A program made the position numbers and the translations under genes. Below are positions 21,181 through 32,560 of a stretch of 64,000 bases of DNA, in pieces. Origin of the DNA: Desmodus rotundus (Eukaryota; Chordata; Mammalia; Chiroptera; Phyllostomidae); NCBI RefSeq assembly GCF_022682495.2, contig NC_071399.1, positions 3,267,342 through 3,331,341 on the forward strand, read 5' to 3'. The number at the start of each line of letters is the position of its first letter. The first letter of the stretch is position 1. A model generated the notes under the pieces. That model was not told the DNA's origin, searched no databases, and saw nothing but the letters and a program-made list of their open reading frames with translations.

Positions 21181-23219
21181 AATCTATTTTTCTTTAATAT
21201 TCCCTTGCCATTTCCAGTGCTGCTATTCTAACTTACAACTTTGCAGTTCTCATTGGGATTTATGCTCAGAATCACATTCTGTTCCCTTGTTGTGGTGTGC
21301 TCATTCCTAACACACGTCTCAGTAGTCATCAGCAAATACACTGGCACACCTTACTTATCTGGATAATTTCCTATGCAGAAGTGTGTGGTGGGCCCTGGTC
21401 TTACCCATGATTGTCAATCTTTGCTAGTTTTCAAGGTTCCTCAACTTACATTAAGTTATTAGAAATGCAGTCAGTCCCTTCATTAAAGAATATGCTGTAA
21501 TATTTATATCAGGTGAACTCTTCCTTATTCTGTTCCTGTATATGGAATTTGAACATCGGGGCAGCCAAAATGCTTTTTTCTGTAGCTGAATTACACCTTG
21601 GAGAATGATTTACTTATAAGAACATTGTTACCACCTATGCCAATAAACCAATAAGCAATTATTAAAAGCCTCCTTTATAAAGGTCACAAAATAATTTTTA
21701 TCTTTGTTCAGAATGCTATCCATTCTGTTTTAAAAATATGGATCACTTAGTACCTCTTATAATAAATTGTTTTCAAAGTGTGTACTTCTGGAGTTTTTCT
21801 TTACTTCAGCATATTTTGTATTTCTAAAACCTAGAATTAATAACAATGCTTATTTTTCTGGCAAAAATATCTTCCAGGCACTTAGGTGTGAAGAGCAAAT
21901 GTGGGGGCCAAACAGAACTGAAAACACAGGGACCTAGATTCTCAGAATTAAAAAATCTTGGAGGTCATGTCTCTCACAAGCCAAAGGGAAAATTGACCGT
22001 AGCGACACTCACATTTGGTCCCACAGCCTGTCTAACTTGGGAAGAAGGAGTTGTCATTCCCAATTATTGTCACTAAGTGGTCCATTTTTAGTCCCCAAGG
22101 ACAAACACACTGATCAGGCTGGGAATCCAGTGAAGGCATGCATGATACCTCTGGAAGATCTCTACAAATTAAAAACTACTAACTACAAGTAGGATACAAA
22201 TTAGAAGCCTGTGTCATAAATAGTCATTAGAACTATGCACGAGTCTGAGCATGCACATGGGCCTGGGAGACAGACGGGGCGCACAGAAAGTCGTTCACAG
22301 ACAGGCCAGCCTAAAAACACAAAGGCAGTGTCCCTCTGCCCGCACGCGCTCTGGTGCATTTCACCGCCATTCCCCGAGACTAGAACAGTGTCTGGGAGAA
22401 AGGACTCTGAGAAGAAGGGTCACAGATGCCAATACATTGACTTAGAGTCTTGGCATTGGAGGCTCCATCTTCTTATTGGTTTAGACTAACCCTCTCCCTA
22501 CCAAGGGACTTTCCTCTGGTGCACCTAATAGTAACCACGATACAAAGCTTGTTTTTTAATATCTTTGGAAATAATTAAAATGCTGTAATAGATAATTTTT
22601 TCTATAAGGTTAGTTTTATAGAAACAAAACTTTGTTGTTGAAATAAAATAAATCTTAAAAAGTATCCCCAAACTAAATTTACTCAGCAAAGCAGGGCCTT
22701 CAGATTATCTTACCAAGTATGCTTTCTGGCATCCTTGTACAGAATCACTATTTAAAAGAGAGTTATGGACTAATAGCAATAAGATAAAACAAGCATAGAC
22801 ATGCAAGTTACATGTCTATGTAATTACAAGATAAATTTGCATGTTGTTTTTGTTAGAAGACAGTTCTAATATTTATTGGTTTTATAGTAAAAAATGGTAT
22901 AGGTAGAACTTTCATAAAAATGCTTTTTCCTTAAAATAAATTTATCATCAAGTGCTTGGCGAAAAAATAGTTGTAAATACTAATTTTTAAAGAAAATGAC
23001 ATTATCCAGAACTGACTTCAGGAAAAGTTTTACTACTGTGGGTATTCACATGAAGGTATGGTGGTTCTTTTTGCATTTTTGTATGAATACAAAATAAGAG
23101 AAAGCATAGTTTTAAGAAGAATATTTTAAACTTGGTCAAATATGTGTCTGTTACAAGCTTATTTACTGCAAATGCCATCTTGATTTTAAAATTTTAAGTC
23201 TAGAAAAATAAACCATGGG
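21181..23219 (-). other. GPM6A 5' intron, mostly unrecognised
   Basis: About 2 kb of intron. 22231-22380 is a local GC-richer patch with several CpGs; 22550-23200 is AT-rich. I see no convincing gene or repeat. Confidence 0.4.
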
Positions 23220-23340
23220 AGAAAAGGCTTAGTAGGTATTTAACAGCATTCTCTGAGTACCTGACTTCTCTGTGTGCCGAGTGCTCAGCTTTGTAGAAGG
23301 AAGACTTCACTCTATTTTCAAGGTGTTTATGATCCAGCAA
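23220..23340 (-). mobile_element. L2 tail fragment, antisense
   Basis: AGTAGGTATTTAACAGCATTCTCTGAGTACCTGACTTCTCTGTGTGCCGAGTGCTCAGC...TTTTCAAGGTGTTTATGATCCAGC follows the antisense L2/MIR3-like tail pattern. Weakly conserved. Confidence 0.45.
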
Positions 23341-23439
23341 GACAGGATGATACACCTTAATGACTTCAGCTGCTGGTGCCCTGGCCGGGGTCCCAGCACG
23401 TGAGGTTACCTCATCAGGGGCCTTTTCACTTGGAGTTCC

Positions 23440-23765
23440 TCTGCCCCATGCAATGCCCCGATTTCTAGCTGGCCCAGTCCCTGCCATCCTTCGAGCCCTT
23501 GTTCAAAGGTGACCCTCTCAGTGACAGTGTCCCTGTCACCTCCCCACAATTAAAATCATAAGCACCATAACCCTGGGAACCTCCTATTCCCCCTTTCGTG
23601 CTTAATGTTTTTTAACTTTACAGTGACCTTTGTACATTGCCTACTTCTTCTTTCCTTGTCTGTCTCCGATCACCAGGGTGTCAGCTGAGCAAATGGGGAC
23701 TTGTGTCTCTTGCTCACTGCTCTGTATCCCGTAGTGGCACTTGGTAGACACAAAGGAACAGCCTA
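23440..23765 (+). mobile_element. L2 LINE 3' fragment
   Basis: CATCCTTCGAGCCCTTGTTCAAAGGTGACCCTCTCAGTGACAGTGTCCCTGTCACC, then ATTGCCTACTTCTTCTTTCCTTGTCTGTCTCCG, then AATGGGGACTTGTGTCTCTTGCTCACTGCTCTGTATCCCGTAGTGGCACTTGGTAGACAC. This order is diagnostic for the L2 3' region. Confidence 0.75.
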
Positions 23766-24057
23766 GTCTAAGAGATGACGGACAGCCAAGGAGGGTTTTT
23801 CCAAGGTGATGTTTTCACTGAGCCTCTGAGGAAACCTCTCCTGGAAGGTAGCCTGGGGTGATGTTTTCTAGGGAAGAAACTGGTATTGTAACCTCCTCTC
23901 CTTCCCCCGAGGTACCTAAACCAACCTGGAAAAGCCTTGATGAATATTTTTACCACATCAACTTGATTGTCTCCAGTCAGCACTGACGTGGCTTCCTGAA
24001 CGGTTTGCGTGTAGAATTCTGCTGCAAATGCCAAACAGTTATTCTAATGTTCTCTCA
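23766..24057 (-). other. Intronic stretch
   Basis: Unrecognised intron sequence between two L2 fragments. Confidence 0.35.
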
Positions 24058-24925
24058 CTCATTGAACATACATGTACTGCGTAGCATTGGCCCAATAAAT
24101 TTTATCACATTGGTGAGCAACACCAAGATCCCCACCCCTGTGGGCCTTCCATCCTGGAGTGTGGCAAAGAGACAATAAACAATGACCAAGAAAACATTAT
24201 TTAAAGGAACATTCAGTGGGTTAAAATGTGACAAGAGCAATGACGAAAAGAAGTAGGACAGGCTAAGGGTGGGATCCCCAGAGCCAGGCAGGGACAAAGA
24301 TGGTTGGGACATGGCCCTGAATAGGGCAGTCAGGGCAGGACAGCAGGCTTCATTGTCAAGGTGAGAGTTGAACAGACCCTGGACGGTGGTGGGAAAGTGA
24401 GCTGCACATGTGTGTTTGGGGGAAGAGTAGCCAAGGCGGAGGGAACAGCTCCAGCAACACTGTACGTCCCCAGTTCAAGGAGCAGGCCACCCACTGCTGT
24501 TGGACCAAGAGCAGGAGGTGAGGAGGTCAGCGGCACGATGACAGCAGACTACAAGTGGCCCTGAATCCACCATGGGGACACTGGCATGGAATGGGGAGAA
24601 GGAAAGTTGTTGAGCAGAAGGTGACACGATTGATTGAACTTTTTACAAGGATTGCTCTGGTGGGGCTGTTGAAATGAAGGTGGATAGCACTGTCCAGGGT
24701 GGCAAGGAGGCCAGGTGTGGGTGCACCTGTGGGGAGATGACAGGATTTCAGCATGAAATGGATGGAAGGATGCAGAGAAAACGGAGGAAGGGGAGGGTGC
24801 CTTGCCATTGTGGAGACGGGAGCCAATGTGTGGGCAGGTTTCAGAAAATGGTGACTGCCGTTCCGGACACGTTTGAGCCTGTGTTGTGTGTAAACTGCCC
24901 ACAAGGAGATGGCCATGAATGTGTG
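24058..24925 (-). mobile_element. Long L2-type fragment, antisense
   Basis: Begins with the antisense tail (TTGAACATACATGTACTGCG...) and CCCCACCCCTGTGGGCCTTCCATCCTGGAGTGTGGC...GACAATAAACAATGACC, followed by GTGTTTGGGGGAAGAGTAGCCAAGGCGGAGGGAACAGC, then the 'ggctgttgaaatgaaggtgg' region. About 870 bp make it one of the two longest L2 pieces here. The 214-codon minus-strand frame at 24549-25193 mostly lies in this repeat. Confidence 0.65.
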
Positions 24926-25914
24926 TAGAGCTCGGAAGGGAGAATCCGTTTGCAGAGAGGGAACGGGCTACACGGTGCTGGAGACACAAGAGTGAGAAGT
25001 GAAGCATTGCTATTTTAAGAGAAATTACAGGTTCATGACATTCCACAATCAAGTGAAAGAGAGTAGAAAGTGTGTTGTATTCAACCATGAGGCAAAGAAG
25101 GTATATACAAGCGCACAGAATCTGTCTCTGGGGGAATGGGCACTGACCGACACCCATGTTCCAGGTGTCACCTCTGGGCTGCTGGGCACCCACCGTGTCG
25201 GGAACCTGCTCTCACATCCCACCGCAGCCCGTGGCCACCTAGCCTGGAAGTACAGCCAGTCCGGGCACAGCGCTTCATTGGCAGTCACAGACAGCTCTTC
25301 CGAAGGTGCCCACGTGTCTCGTTACCAGGACAACTACCTTGCTTTGTCAGTGGCACTAACATGAGAAAACCTCCCTACCTTTTCCTGAAATCATCCCAAA
25401 CAAAATAAATATGGACACTGAGTGAGCAAGCGAAGGTCTCAGTGCTCCCACGTCCCACGCAGTGTCTGCGAGGTGCTCAGGGAGGAGACAGTGAACAGGG
25501 CAAGATGGGGCCAAAGGCAATGGCAGAAACAGGGCCCGGGGCTGGGACATTAGTAATCGGCGAATGTTTAAAGACTTTTTTCTACACTACACAAGTAAAT
25601 AAGCACAATGCAAAGATATTTTTTAAATGCAATTCTCCATTTAAAATTGAGCAATGTGTTCGTATTGTAATTTAATATGTAGAGAATTTGATTAAGTCAA
25701 AGAAATTCCATGAATTTTCATTTCAGATGGATTCTATACTCCTACCCTCCCTACACACCATCTGCTATTTGTTTTAGACATAAAAGTGATAGGTGGACTG
25801 GATATGAGATTGATTTTTAAAACCTTAATTTTAAGAGCTCGTGGCTTATTTTTGAAGCCTAGTAGCCTTTGCTTTAATTAAAGAAAGAACATTTAAGCAC
25901 AAAACTGCCAGAAT
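24926..25914 (-). other. Intronic stretch
   Basis: Unrecognised intron sequence. Several overlapping open frames of 60-121 codons on both strands match no known family. Confidence 0.4.
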
Positions 25915-26015
25915 TTGTGGAGGTGGCCGTCTCTTGTTCTAAGGAGCTGCAGAGCAGTTGGCGCAAGCCTCAAGCGGGCTGCACAGAGAGCCACAGCTGC
26001 GGCCGACGAGGTGCG
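25915..26015. other. Small GC/CpG-rich island in AT-rich intron
   Basis: CAAGCGGGCTGCACAGAGAGCC followed by CGGCCGACGAGGTGCGG: six or more CpGs in under 80 bp flanked by strongly AT-rich DNA. I cannot identify it as a repeat or exon. Confidence 0.35.
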
Positions 26016-28019
26016 GAGTAGAAGCTCTTTTATTTCATTTTCATCTGACAGCATAGTTTCTAATTATTCCCACTCAGTTCTTCGCCTGAATTTAAAAACT
26101 AGCATATCTGATTCTCTATGTGCCCCCTTCCCCTCCCCCACTTTCACATCATGGCATTTAGTGAATACATATTCAATGATAAATCATAATAAATTAGATG
26201 CATTTTGTCAAATATCTTTGGGAAGAGGCTTCCTTCAAAGATCTCTGGGAGAAAAATCTGTCACATTCTACACATACACACACACACACGCACACAAGTA
26301 TGTTTATTCCTAGAAACAAATGTTCTCTCTGAGCTTCCATGCCACCGAGGCTTGTAGTTAATTCTGGCAATTCCCAGTTTGAGAACTAATAATAATCAAG
26401 ACCCACATGTTAGTGAAAGGTACCAACCACACGCATTGGGGGAATTTGTCACCTGTGAAAAGCAGAGATTGGTAGATGGCTGAGCTGTGCCAAAAACCTA
26501 AGGAAATCTTTTTATTAATTAATGTCATTTATGAGCCACCTTTTTACAAGTAAATAACCCTATAGTATTAAACATCTAATTTTTAAAGTAGTAAAAAGGA
26601 CATTTTAAAAATACTTAGATGAACCATTAGAAGCCTAAGCCACTTGGCTTCCCCCAGTGGGTTAAGCCAACCTGATTTGAGACTTCGGTTTCAACATGTC
26701 AGTCTAGCTCTAGACATGAAGGGAACTTTTAGAGACGATCAGAGTAGTCATATTTTTCTTCCATAAAAGTAAGGATTTTGTTACTGATCATTTTAGCCCT
26801 TAAATCTGAGAATAATCTAAAAATCTGCCAGAAGACAGAAAACATGAAGCAAACACTTCAAAAACAGCTTAAAAACAGTAAATTGTATTTGAGCAATAGC
26901 TTGCTAAGATACATATATAGAAAATATTGTCTCTAAAATGCAGTTTTTTTTTCAGTTAAAGTAAAATTCTGAGGATTTGGGAGGGACACGTTAATAATTT
27001 GTTACCGTATTAGACATGGTCTGAAGCTTTGATCTAATCGAACACTAAAAATTAGAAAACAGTTACTAAAACCTAATTCTGTCGCATAATATATTCAATT
27101 TCATGTAGAAATCCTACTGAAGTCACCAGTTGTATAATAAAAGTAATGTCCATGGGGAGATGAGTCCCGAGGCACTCTGTTCCTACACATTTTTGGATAC
27201 CTTACATCTGTTTAAATTTGTAAAGAATCAGCATGACATGCAAATTACAGACAGAATTTAAATAGCTTCCCATTTTTAGGTACAGCCACGAAACGGGATT
27301 TCTTTGTGAAACCTGGTGTTGAAGACCAGCAAGGGTCGTTGTGAATCTCTTCAACAGAAAACAGTCTCTCATTGTCCGTTTCCTTGCAATCTTTCCCCAT
27401 GAATGCCTCTGGGTAAAAAGAACAACTAAATCCATATACGTCAGTAGTTATTAATATATTCTGAGCCCTGGCTAGATTTTGGAGGTGGAGGAATTTTGCT
27501 CCATGTACCTCTCTATGAAGACAGGTAAGCAGCTGTTAGAGTAGAAAGATTTTCCTTTGTTTCATTTTTATATCACTATAGTTGGTTTTACTGTGTTTGC
27601 TATTCGAAGAGGTTATTTTGTGTCCGTGTTTATTGTGAAAGCTGTCATATACAAAGGGCTCCTGAAAGGTGCTGACCGGGCAGTACTGCAGGTGGACTGA
27701 GGAAACGGTGGAGGCATTTGTTTCAGAGGGGACTCAGCGCCACCAGCAACCACGAACGTGAGGAAGGAGGGAAGTGCGAGCCTGCAAAGACGCTGGTTGT
27801 AAGTTCATCCTACTTCTGGTGTTCAGGAACAGTCTGCTTAATAAATATTCTTGAAATATCACTCATTGCTTCTACTACCTTAACTCCCCCAACCTGCTAC
27901 CTGGACTCTACAACTGGAGGTCACCTGATCATTCTATGGGCGTGGCTCTGAGGAGGCCACTTTGCATCACTACGCTGCAGTTCTAAATAGAGCGTTCCGT
28001 TCTCTTATTTGATGTTTTC
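26016..28019 (-). other. GPM6A 5' intron, AT-rich unrecognised stretch
   Basis: Mostly AT-rich with oligo-T and oligo-A runs; contains the (CA)n run at 26271-26296. No exon or clear repeat. Confidence 0.4.
26271..26296. repeat. (CA)n microsatellite
   Basis: CACATACACACACACACACGCACACA, interrupted by one T and one G. Confidence 0.85.
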
Positions 28020-28620
28020 CACAGCATCTCACACGACTGACTTGGCTTTCCTGAAAACCTCTCTTACCTGTCTTCATTAACACCATGTCTTCCCAGGTCT
28101 GTCTCGTTCACTCAAGTTTGCGTCCCCACTCCCGCCCCCTCTCCTGTCCCCATCTCCTGTCCCATATTATAAATGTTGCTGCTTCTGCTATCTTCCCATG
28201 TTGCCTCCCTTCCTTCAGAATGTCACCTGTTATCACGATTTTGTAAATTATCTGCTCATACCTCTCAAATTTCTCTCTATAGTGTAAACTGTCTCCTAAG
28301 AATCAGAACAGTCTATTTGCTTCTCTAATATATCCACAGGCACCTTAAACTCAACATAATGAAAAATGAATTACATTTACATGATCTTGTAAAATCCCAC
28401 AGGGCTCAAAACCACTCAATTTACGAACACAAAACCACAAGTTTGAAACCTGAGAAGTTCCCCCTTTGTCCCCCTCTCTGTCTCCTGTCTCTACAGTTGC
28501 AGGCTCTGTCTGTTCATTATCATCACCCTCGTAGCTCAGACCATTGAGAATCCTCACCTTCGACCTCTGAGGCAAGTACTACAGTCACCCTGAAATTACT
28601 GGCACGGAATCTCATGCAGA
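28020..28620 (+). mobile_element. L2 LINE fragment
   Basis: TAATATATCCACAGGCACCTTAAACTCAACATAATGAAAAATGAATTACATTTAC...GAAACCTGAGAAGTTCCCCC corresponds to the L2 'caacatgtccaaaactgaactcatcatctt...gaaacctgggagtcatccttgactcctccc' stretch, preceded by C/T-rich sequence expected upstream. Confidence 0.55.
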
Positions 28621-29364
28621 GAAGTAAAGACAGGTCCTCAAAGTCAAGAGGAAAGCCCTGCACTGAACCGGACCTAGCCGCACAGAAGAGCCCCCGATTT
28701 CAACCACTGCGCGCTGTACACCACAGGGTTGCAATGAGCTCATGCTGGATAAACGAGAGGGTGACTGACGCTGCCACGACTGAACGCCGCATTTCTATCG
28801 AAACACAACAAGGTCCTTCCACCAACATTTCAGGCAGTCGTTGACCCACAAAAGCTACATACCGCTATTCATTGTTTACACCCATTTTGCTGTAATTAAG
28901 CAGAAGGTAACAGATGTCAAACTTTGGAATAAATATCTTGGGAATTCACAATTTAATCATTGATAAATACTGATAACTTTTTAAAGGAATACAACTCCTC
29001 TGAATAATATGTCCCCCTCCCTGCAGAAAATGAAAGATAAAATGTATGAAATCTAAATTAATTTAACATCTGTGGTCTACAAACATGATAAATGACATCA
29101 ACGATTTCTTACCTGCCCAGTAATAAGCTTTACCTCCTGAGAGAGAGCACAGGTTCCTGAGTGTAAGCGGCTGTCAATGTGCACAGAATCCCTCGGGTTC
29201 CTGACGCTCACCTGCTATCAGGTGAGCAATTTATTAGAGTTGCTGGGCCCTTAACTGACTGCAGAGATGCCACTGAATGTTATAAACTACAAAAGAAATG
29301 ACCATCTATAGTTTCTATTAATAATCTGTTATATTGTCATATACTAGCAGTCTCCCACATTTTA
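28621..29364 (-). other. Intronic stretch
   Basis: Unrecognised intron sequence; no exon or clear repeat. Confidence 0.4.
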
Positions 29365-29465
29365 ATTTACTCATTCATTTATCTTTCATTCACACACTCA
29401 AAAAATGTTTACCATATGCCAAGTATTGAAGCCACAGGAGCACATTCACTATGTTTAGGGCCAAT
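29365..29465 (-). mobile_element. L2 tail fragment, antisense
   Basis: TTACTCATTCATTTATCTTTCATTCACACACTCAAAAAATGTTTACCATATGCCAAGTATTGAAGCC is the antisense L2 tail with its TTCATT repeats. Confidence 0.5.
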
Positions 29466-29849
29466 GTGCTACTGTTCTATTGATTATTACTATATATATT
29501 ATGGAAATTATTTAAACTCTGATTGAAATCAATATAGCACATTAGTCAGACTATAATGTAACCCAGGACTTAAATGTTCAAATCTAAGCATGCATTTCTG
29601 GGCAGATAAGATGTTATTCATGCGTACTATAATTTAAAAACAGCAGCAACAAAGGGTTGAGGGGAAGCGATTGCATCTGGGAAAACAAAGAGAACATCTA
29701 AACATCCCTGAAACTGGCCAGACAGAAAACCAACTCCCTTCTGTTTCCTTACAACCTCCAGGGTGGGGCCTAATGCAAACACCAAGGACAGGAGGGTCAG
29801 AAAACAAAAGGCACTGCTCCTTTAAAATCAGCTGGTGCCACCTGAGAGA
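29466..29849 (-). other. Intronic stretch
   Basis: Unrecognised; the right part (29650 onward) may be the 5' continuation of the L1 3' UTR that follows. Confidence 0.35.
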
Positions 29850-29941
29850 TAGAAAGTGGATGGATTAGTGATGGCCGAGGACTGGGGAGTGGGAGGGCAC
29901 GTGGGTGGTGGCTTCTCCTCTGGGGTAAAGAACAGGTTCTG
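29850..29941 (+). mobile_element. Old L1 3' UTR, part 1
   Basis: GTGGATGGATTAGTGATGGCCGAGGACTGGGGAGTGGGAGGGCACGTGGGTGG...GGTAAAGAACAGGTTCTG matches the 'gtggttgccaggggctgggg...' stretch of old L1 3' UTRs. It is interrupted by the Ves SINE. Confidence 0.65.
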
Positions 29942-30109
29942 GACCTGCTGGGCAGCTCAGTTGGTTAGAGCACTGTCCCGATGCACCGAGGTTGTGGGCT
30001 CGATCCCCAGGCAGGGCGCGGACAAGCAGCAACTAAAGAGTGTATCAGTCAGTGGAACAACAAATCAAGGTTTCTCTCTCCCTCTTCCTCTACAAAATTT
30101 TTTAAAATG
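29942..30109 (+). mobile_element. Ves SINE nested in an L1 3' UTR
   Basis: GACCTGCTGGGCAGCTCAGTTGGTTAGAGCACTGTCCCGATGCACCGAGGTTGTGGGCTCGATCCCCAGGCAGGGCGCGG is the tRNA-like head with A- and B-box-like parts; then CAGTGGAACAACAAATCAAGGTTTCTCTCTCCCTCTTCCTC and a short A/T tail. Flanks GAACAGGTTCTG and GAAAGATTCTG look like a diverged target-site duplication. It is the same subtype as the copy at 2626-2826. Confidence 0.9.
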
Positions 30110-30275
30110 GAAAGATTCTGAAATTAGGTTCTGTACTGATGGTTTCAAATATCATTATTATGATATGGTTATTGCTCTGCCTACATAGATAATAAAAATA
30201 TTGAGTTGTACACTTTAAATAGTTGAATGTTATGATATGTGAATTGTATCTCAATATGTCTGTTTAAAAACAGAG
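30110..30275 (+). mobile_element. Old L1 3' UTR, part 2
   Basis: Continues across the SINE: TACATAGATAATAAAAATATTGAGTTGTACACTTTAAATAGTTGAATGTTATGATATGTGAATTGTATCTCAATA, the classic 'ctgtacacttaaaaatggttaaaatggtaaattttatgttatgtat..caata' L1 3' end. Confidence 0.75.
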
Positions 30276-31049
30276 GCTGCCAGAATTTTTTCATAAATAA
30301 TCCTTTGCCTTTTAATGCATTTTGCAATATTTTTGAAGTTTATTTCAGAGCTGTCTCTACTTCTGAAAATGTATTTGTTTTGAAGTCACCTTTCCCTCTG
30401 GATGATCACGGACAGACTCTTAGGAAGTCAGTGCCCTTCCTGTGATTGCCAATTAGCATTTTTTTAAGATGCACTATTTTTACTAATCGTATCATTTTGA
30501 CAACTATTACTAAAATTTTGAGGTTTTAAATAGAGCATAACTTTCTTAATGGCCAATGAAAATTAATTTCACTTTCCATATAATGACGTGTCAGATTCTT
30601 AACATTTCCAATGTGGCCCCATTAAGTGTAGTTTATCTAGGGAATAAAACGCAACCATGTAGAGTAACCCAAGCCTATTTAACGACGAACTCTTTACCTA
30701 ACAGTGGGAAACAGAACATTCTACTTGTCTCAGTGATAAACTTGAAGTAGTAATGTGGATTTCTCAAGGAAATAGATCTTCTGTTACGAGAAAACAGGAA
30801 AATTTTTTTGTAAAGTCTTCCGTGTATTCACAGAGGAAATAGCCTTTGAATTTGTTTTTCTTCTTAAGGAGCAAGTTCTCAGATTTACAAACCCTGAGCT
30901 GCTGTTGATTTTAATGGGATGTACCCAGTCTCTCCATGAAGTTCTGCAGGCAGAGCCATTGGATTTCTTCTCTAACAAGCACTTCTCATGGGGCATCGTG
31001 GCACGTGACATGGGAAATGCGGTTGCCGTTCACACTGCCCTTGATCCCT
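30276..31049 (-). other. Intronic stretch
   Basis: AT-rich, unrecognised intron sequence. Confidence 0.4.
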
Positions 31050-31490
31050 TTATTATGGTGGTAAAATACGTAAGCACACACCTCACCGTCTTAAATATGT
31101 TAGAGTACACAATTCTGTGTACTTAGTACACTCACAAGGAACTGCTCCCACTGCCACTGTCTAGTTGCCGAACGTTCTCACTGCCCCAGAGGAGACAGCG
31201 TCCCCATTAGGTAGTCATCCCTCATTCCCTCCTCCCCCCAGCCCCTGGTAATGACTCATCTGCTTTCTGTCTCTACAGATTTGCCCATTCTGGTGTTCCA
31301 TATAAATGTCTGTCCTTTTGTGTCTGGCTTCTCTCACTGGGCATGATTTTTCCAGGTTCATCTAGGATGTAGTATGTCAGCGCCTCCTTCCTTTTCATGG
31401 CTGCGTGGTGTCCCCCTGCACAATACACCACTTCATTTGTCCGTTCATCACTCTAGGGTCCATTGGGGCATTTCCACCTCTGGGGTATTA
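31050..31490 (-). mobile_element. L1M-type 3' end, antisense
   Basis: Contains CCCCTGGTAATGACTCATCTGCTTTCTGTCTCTACAGATTTGCCCATTCTGGTGTTCCATATAAATG, TTTTGTGTCTGGCTTCTCTCACTGGGCATGATTTTTCCAGGTTCATC and TTCATTTGTCCGTTCATCACTCTAGGGTCCATTGGGGCATTTCCACCTCTGGGG. These are the reverse complement of the 3' region of old mammalian L1. Confidence 0.85.
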
Positions 31491-31739
31491 TTTTGGCAGT
31501 CCCTTTTGCTTGCTTGTATAGAAAATACAGATGCCACATGATATGTTTCTCGAATAAAAATTAAGAAAACAAAAATATAATATTTGGAATTTTTTTCTCT
31601 CTAAATATTTTTCCATTAAAGAGCTCATCCTTCACATACCAAAGATAAAATGTATATCTTCAATGAAGCACGAAACTCCTGGACTTTCAATGATATAAAC
31701 TATGGGGATTGATAGCCAAGAACCTACTAGACATACCAA
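31491..31739 (-). other. Intronic stretch
   Basis: AT-rich, unrecognised. Confidence 0.35.
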
Positions 31740-32560
31740 CTAGCACATCTTGTGTACCTCTCAAACTTATTACATCTGAATGATTTATCTCCTTTCCATA
31801 CTCAGTTCTGCTGGGGCCTTCTCCTTTTCTGTCATGTACCAGCTCCATTCACCCAGCGACTCATGCCCCATGTACATTCCACCCTCAACCCTGTACATAC
31901 CAGGCACATACTAGCTGGAACCATCCTCCCGCTTTCTCCATTTCCACCACTGTGCATGAGACCAGCTACCACCATCTGACATGCACTGTTTCCTCTTGTC
32001 TTGGCCATCTCAAATTTATTATCCACCAAAATGATTGCAGGGGCTTCTTAAGAATTTAAATAAATGACATCACTCCCATGCCTTAAATCCTTTGGAAGCT
32101 GTCTGTTACCCTTAAATAAAATCCCGATCCTTGATACAACCAATCAGTCTCTCTTACCTGGATCCTGACCTGCTGCACAAATTCATTAAATACCCAGTCC
32201 TGTCCTCATTGTGTCCCAACAACAGTGGACTTCTGTCAACATCCTCTCTGCACCTCTCAGCATTCTGGAACCTTCCAAAATACTGTTTTGATTCCTCCAC
32301 TATTATCTAATAACTCTTCACCTAAGCAACTACCTAGTCATCTTTCAAACCTCCAACTGTATGTGATGTTCTCTGACCCTCTTCCATCATCCCCAGTCAA
32401 AAGCAGGGAGTGCAATGCTTTTCCTTTTAAATGAACTTAACTTTGTTCTTAGCACTTAATGTCGCATGTTATTATAAAGTCATTTGACCATTTGTTTAAC
32501 CTCTCCTTCCCACAGTAGACTGTAAGCTCACTGCAATTTTTTATAGCAACAAGCAAATAT
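31740..32560 (+). mobile_element. Long L2 LINE fragment
   Basis: Starts in the CACATCTTGTGTACCTCTCAAACTTATTACATCTGAATGATTTATC region, passes CAAATTCATTAAATACCCAGTCC, TTTGGAAGCTGTCTGTTACCCTTAAATAAAATCCCGATCC, CAACCTTTCAAACCTCC-like parts, and ends TTTGACCATTTGTTTAACCTCTCCTTCCCACAGTAGACTGTAAGCTCACTGC. The order agrees with L2 over more than 800 bp. Confidence 0.75.

Noticed and set aside
20871..21182. Lys/Glu/Gly-rich minus-strand frames
   Set aside because: They are the GGAA/GGGA repeat tract read as codons.
24549..25193. Longest open frame in the window, 214 codons on the minus strand
   Set aside because: Much of it lies inside an antisense L2-type fragment, it has no recognisable domain, and overlapping frames exist on both strands.
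29942..30109. Genuine tRNA gene
   Set aside because: The tRNA-like head is followed by Ves-specific body and tail and is too diverged for a functional tRNA fold; it is a SINE.
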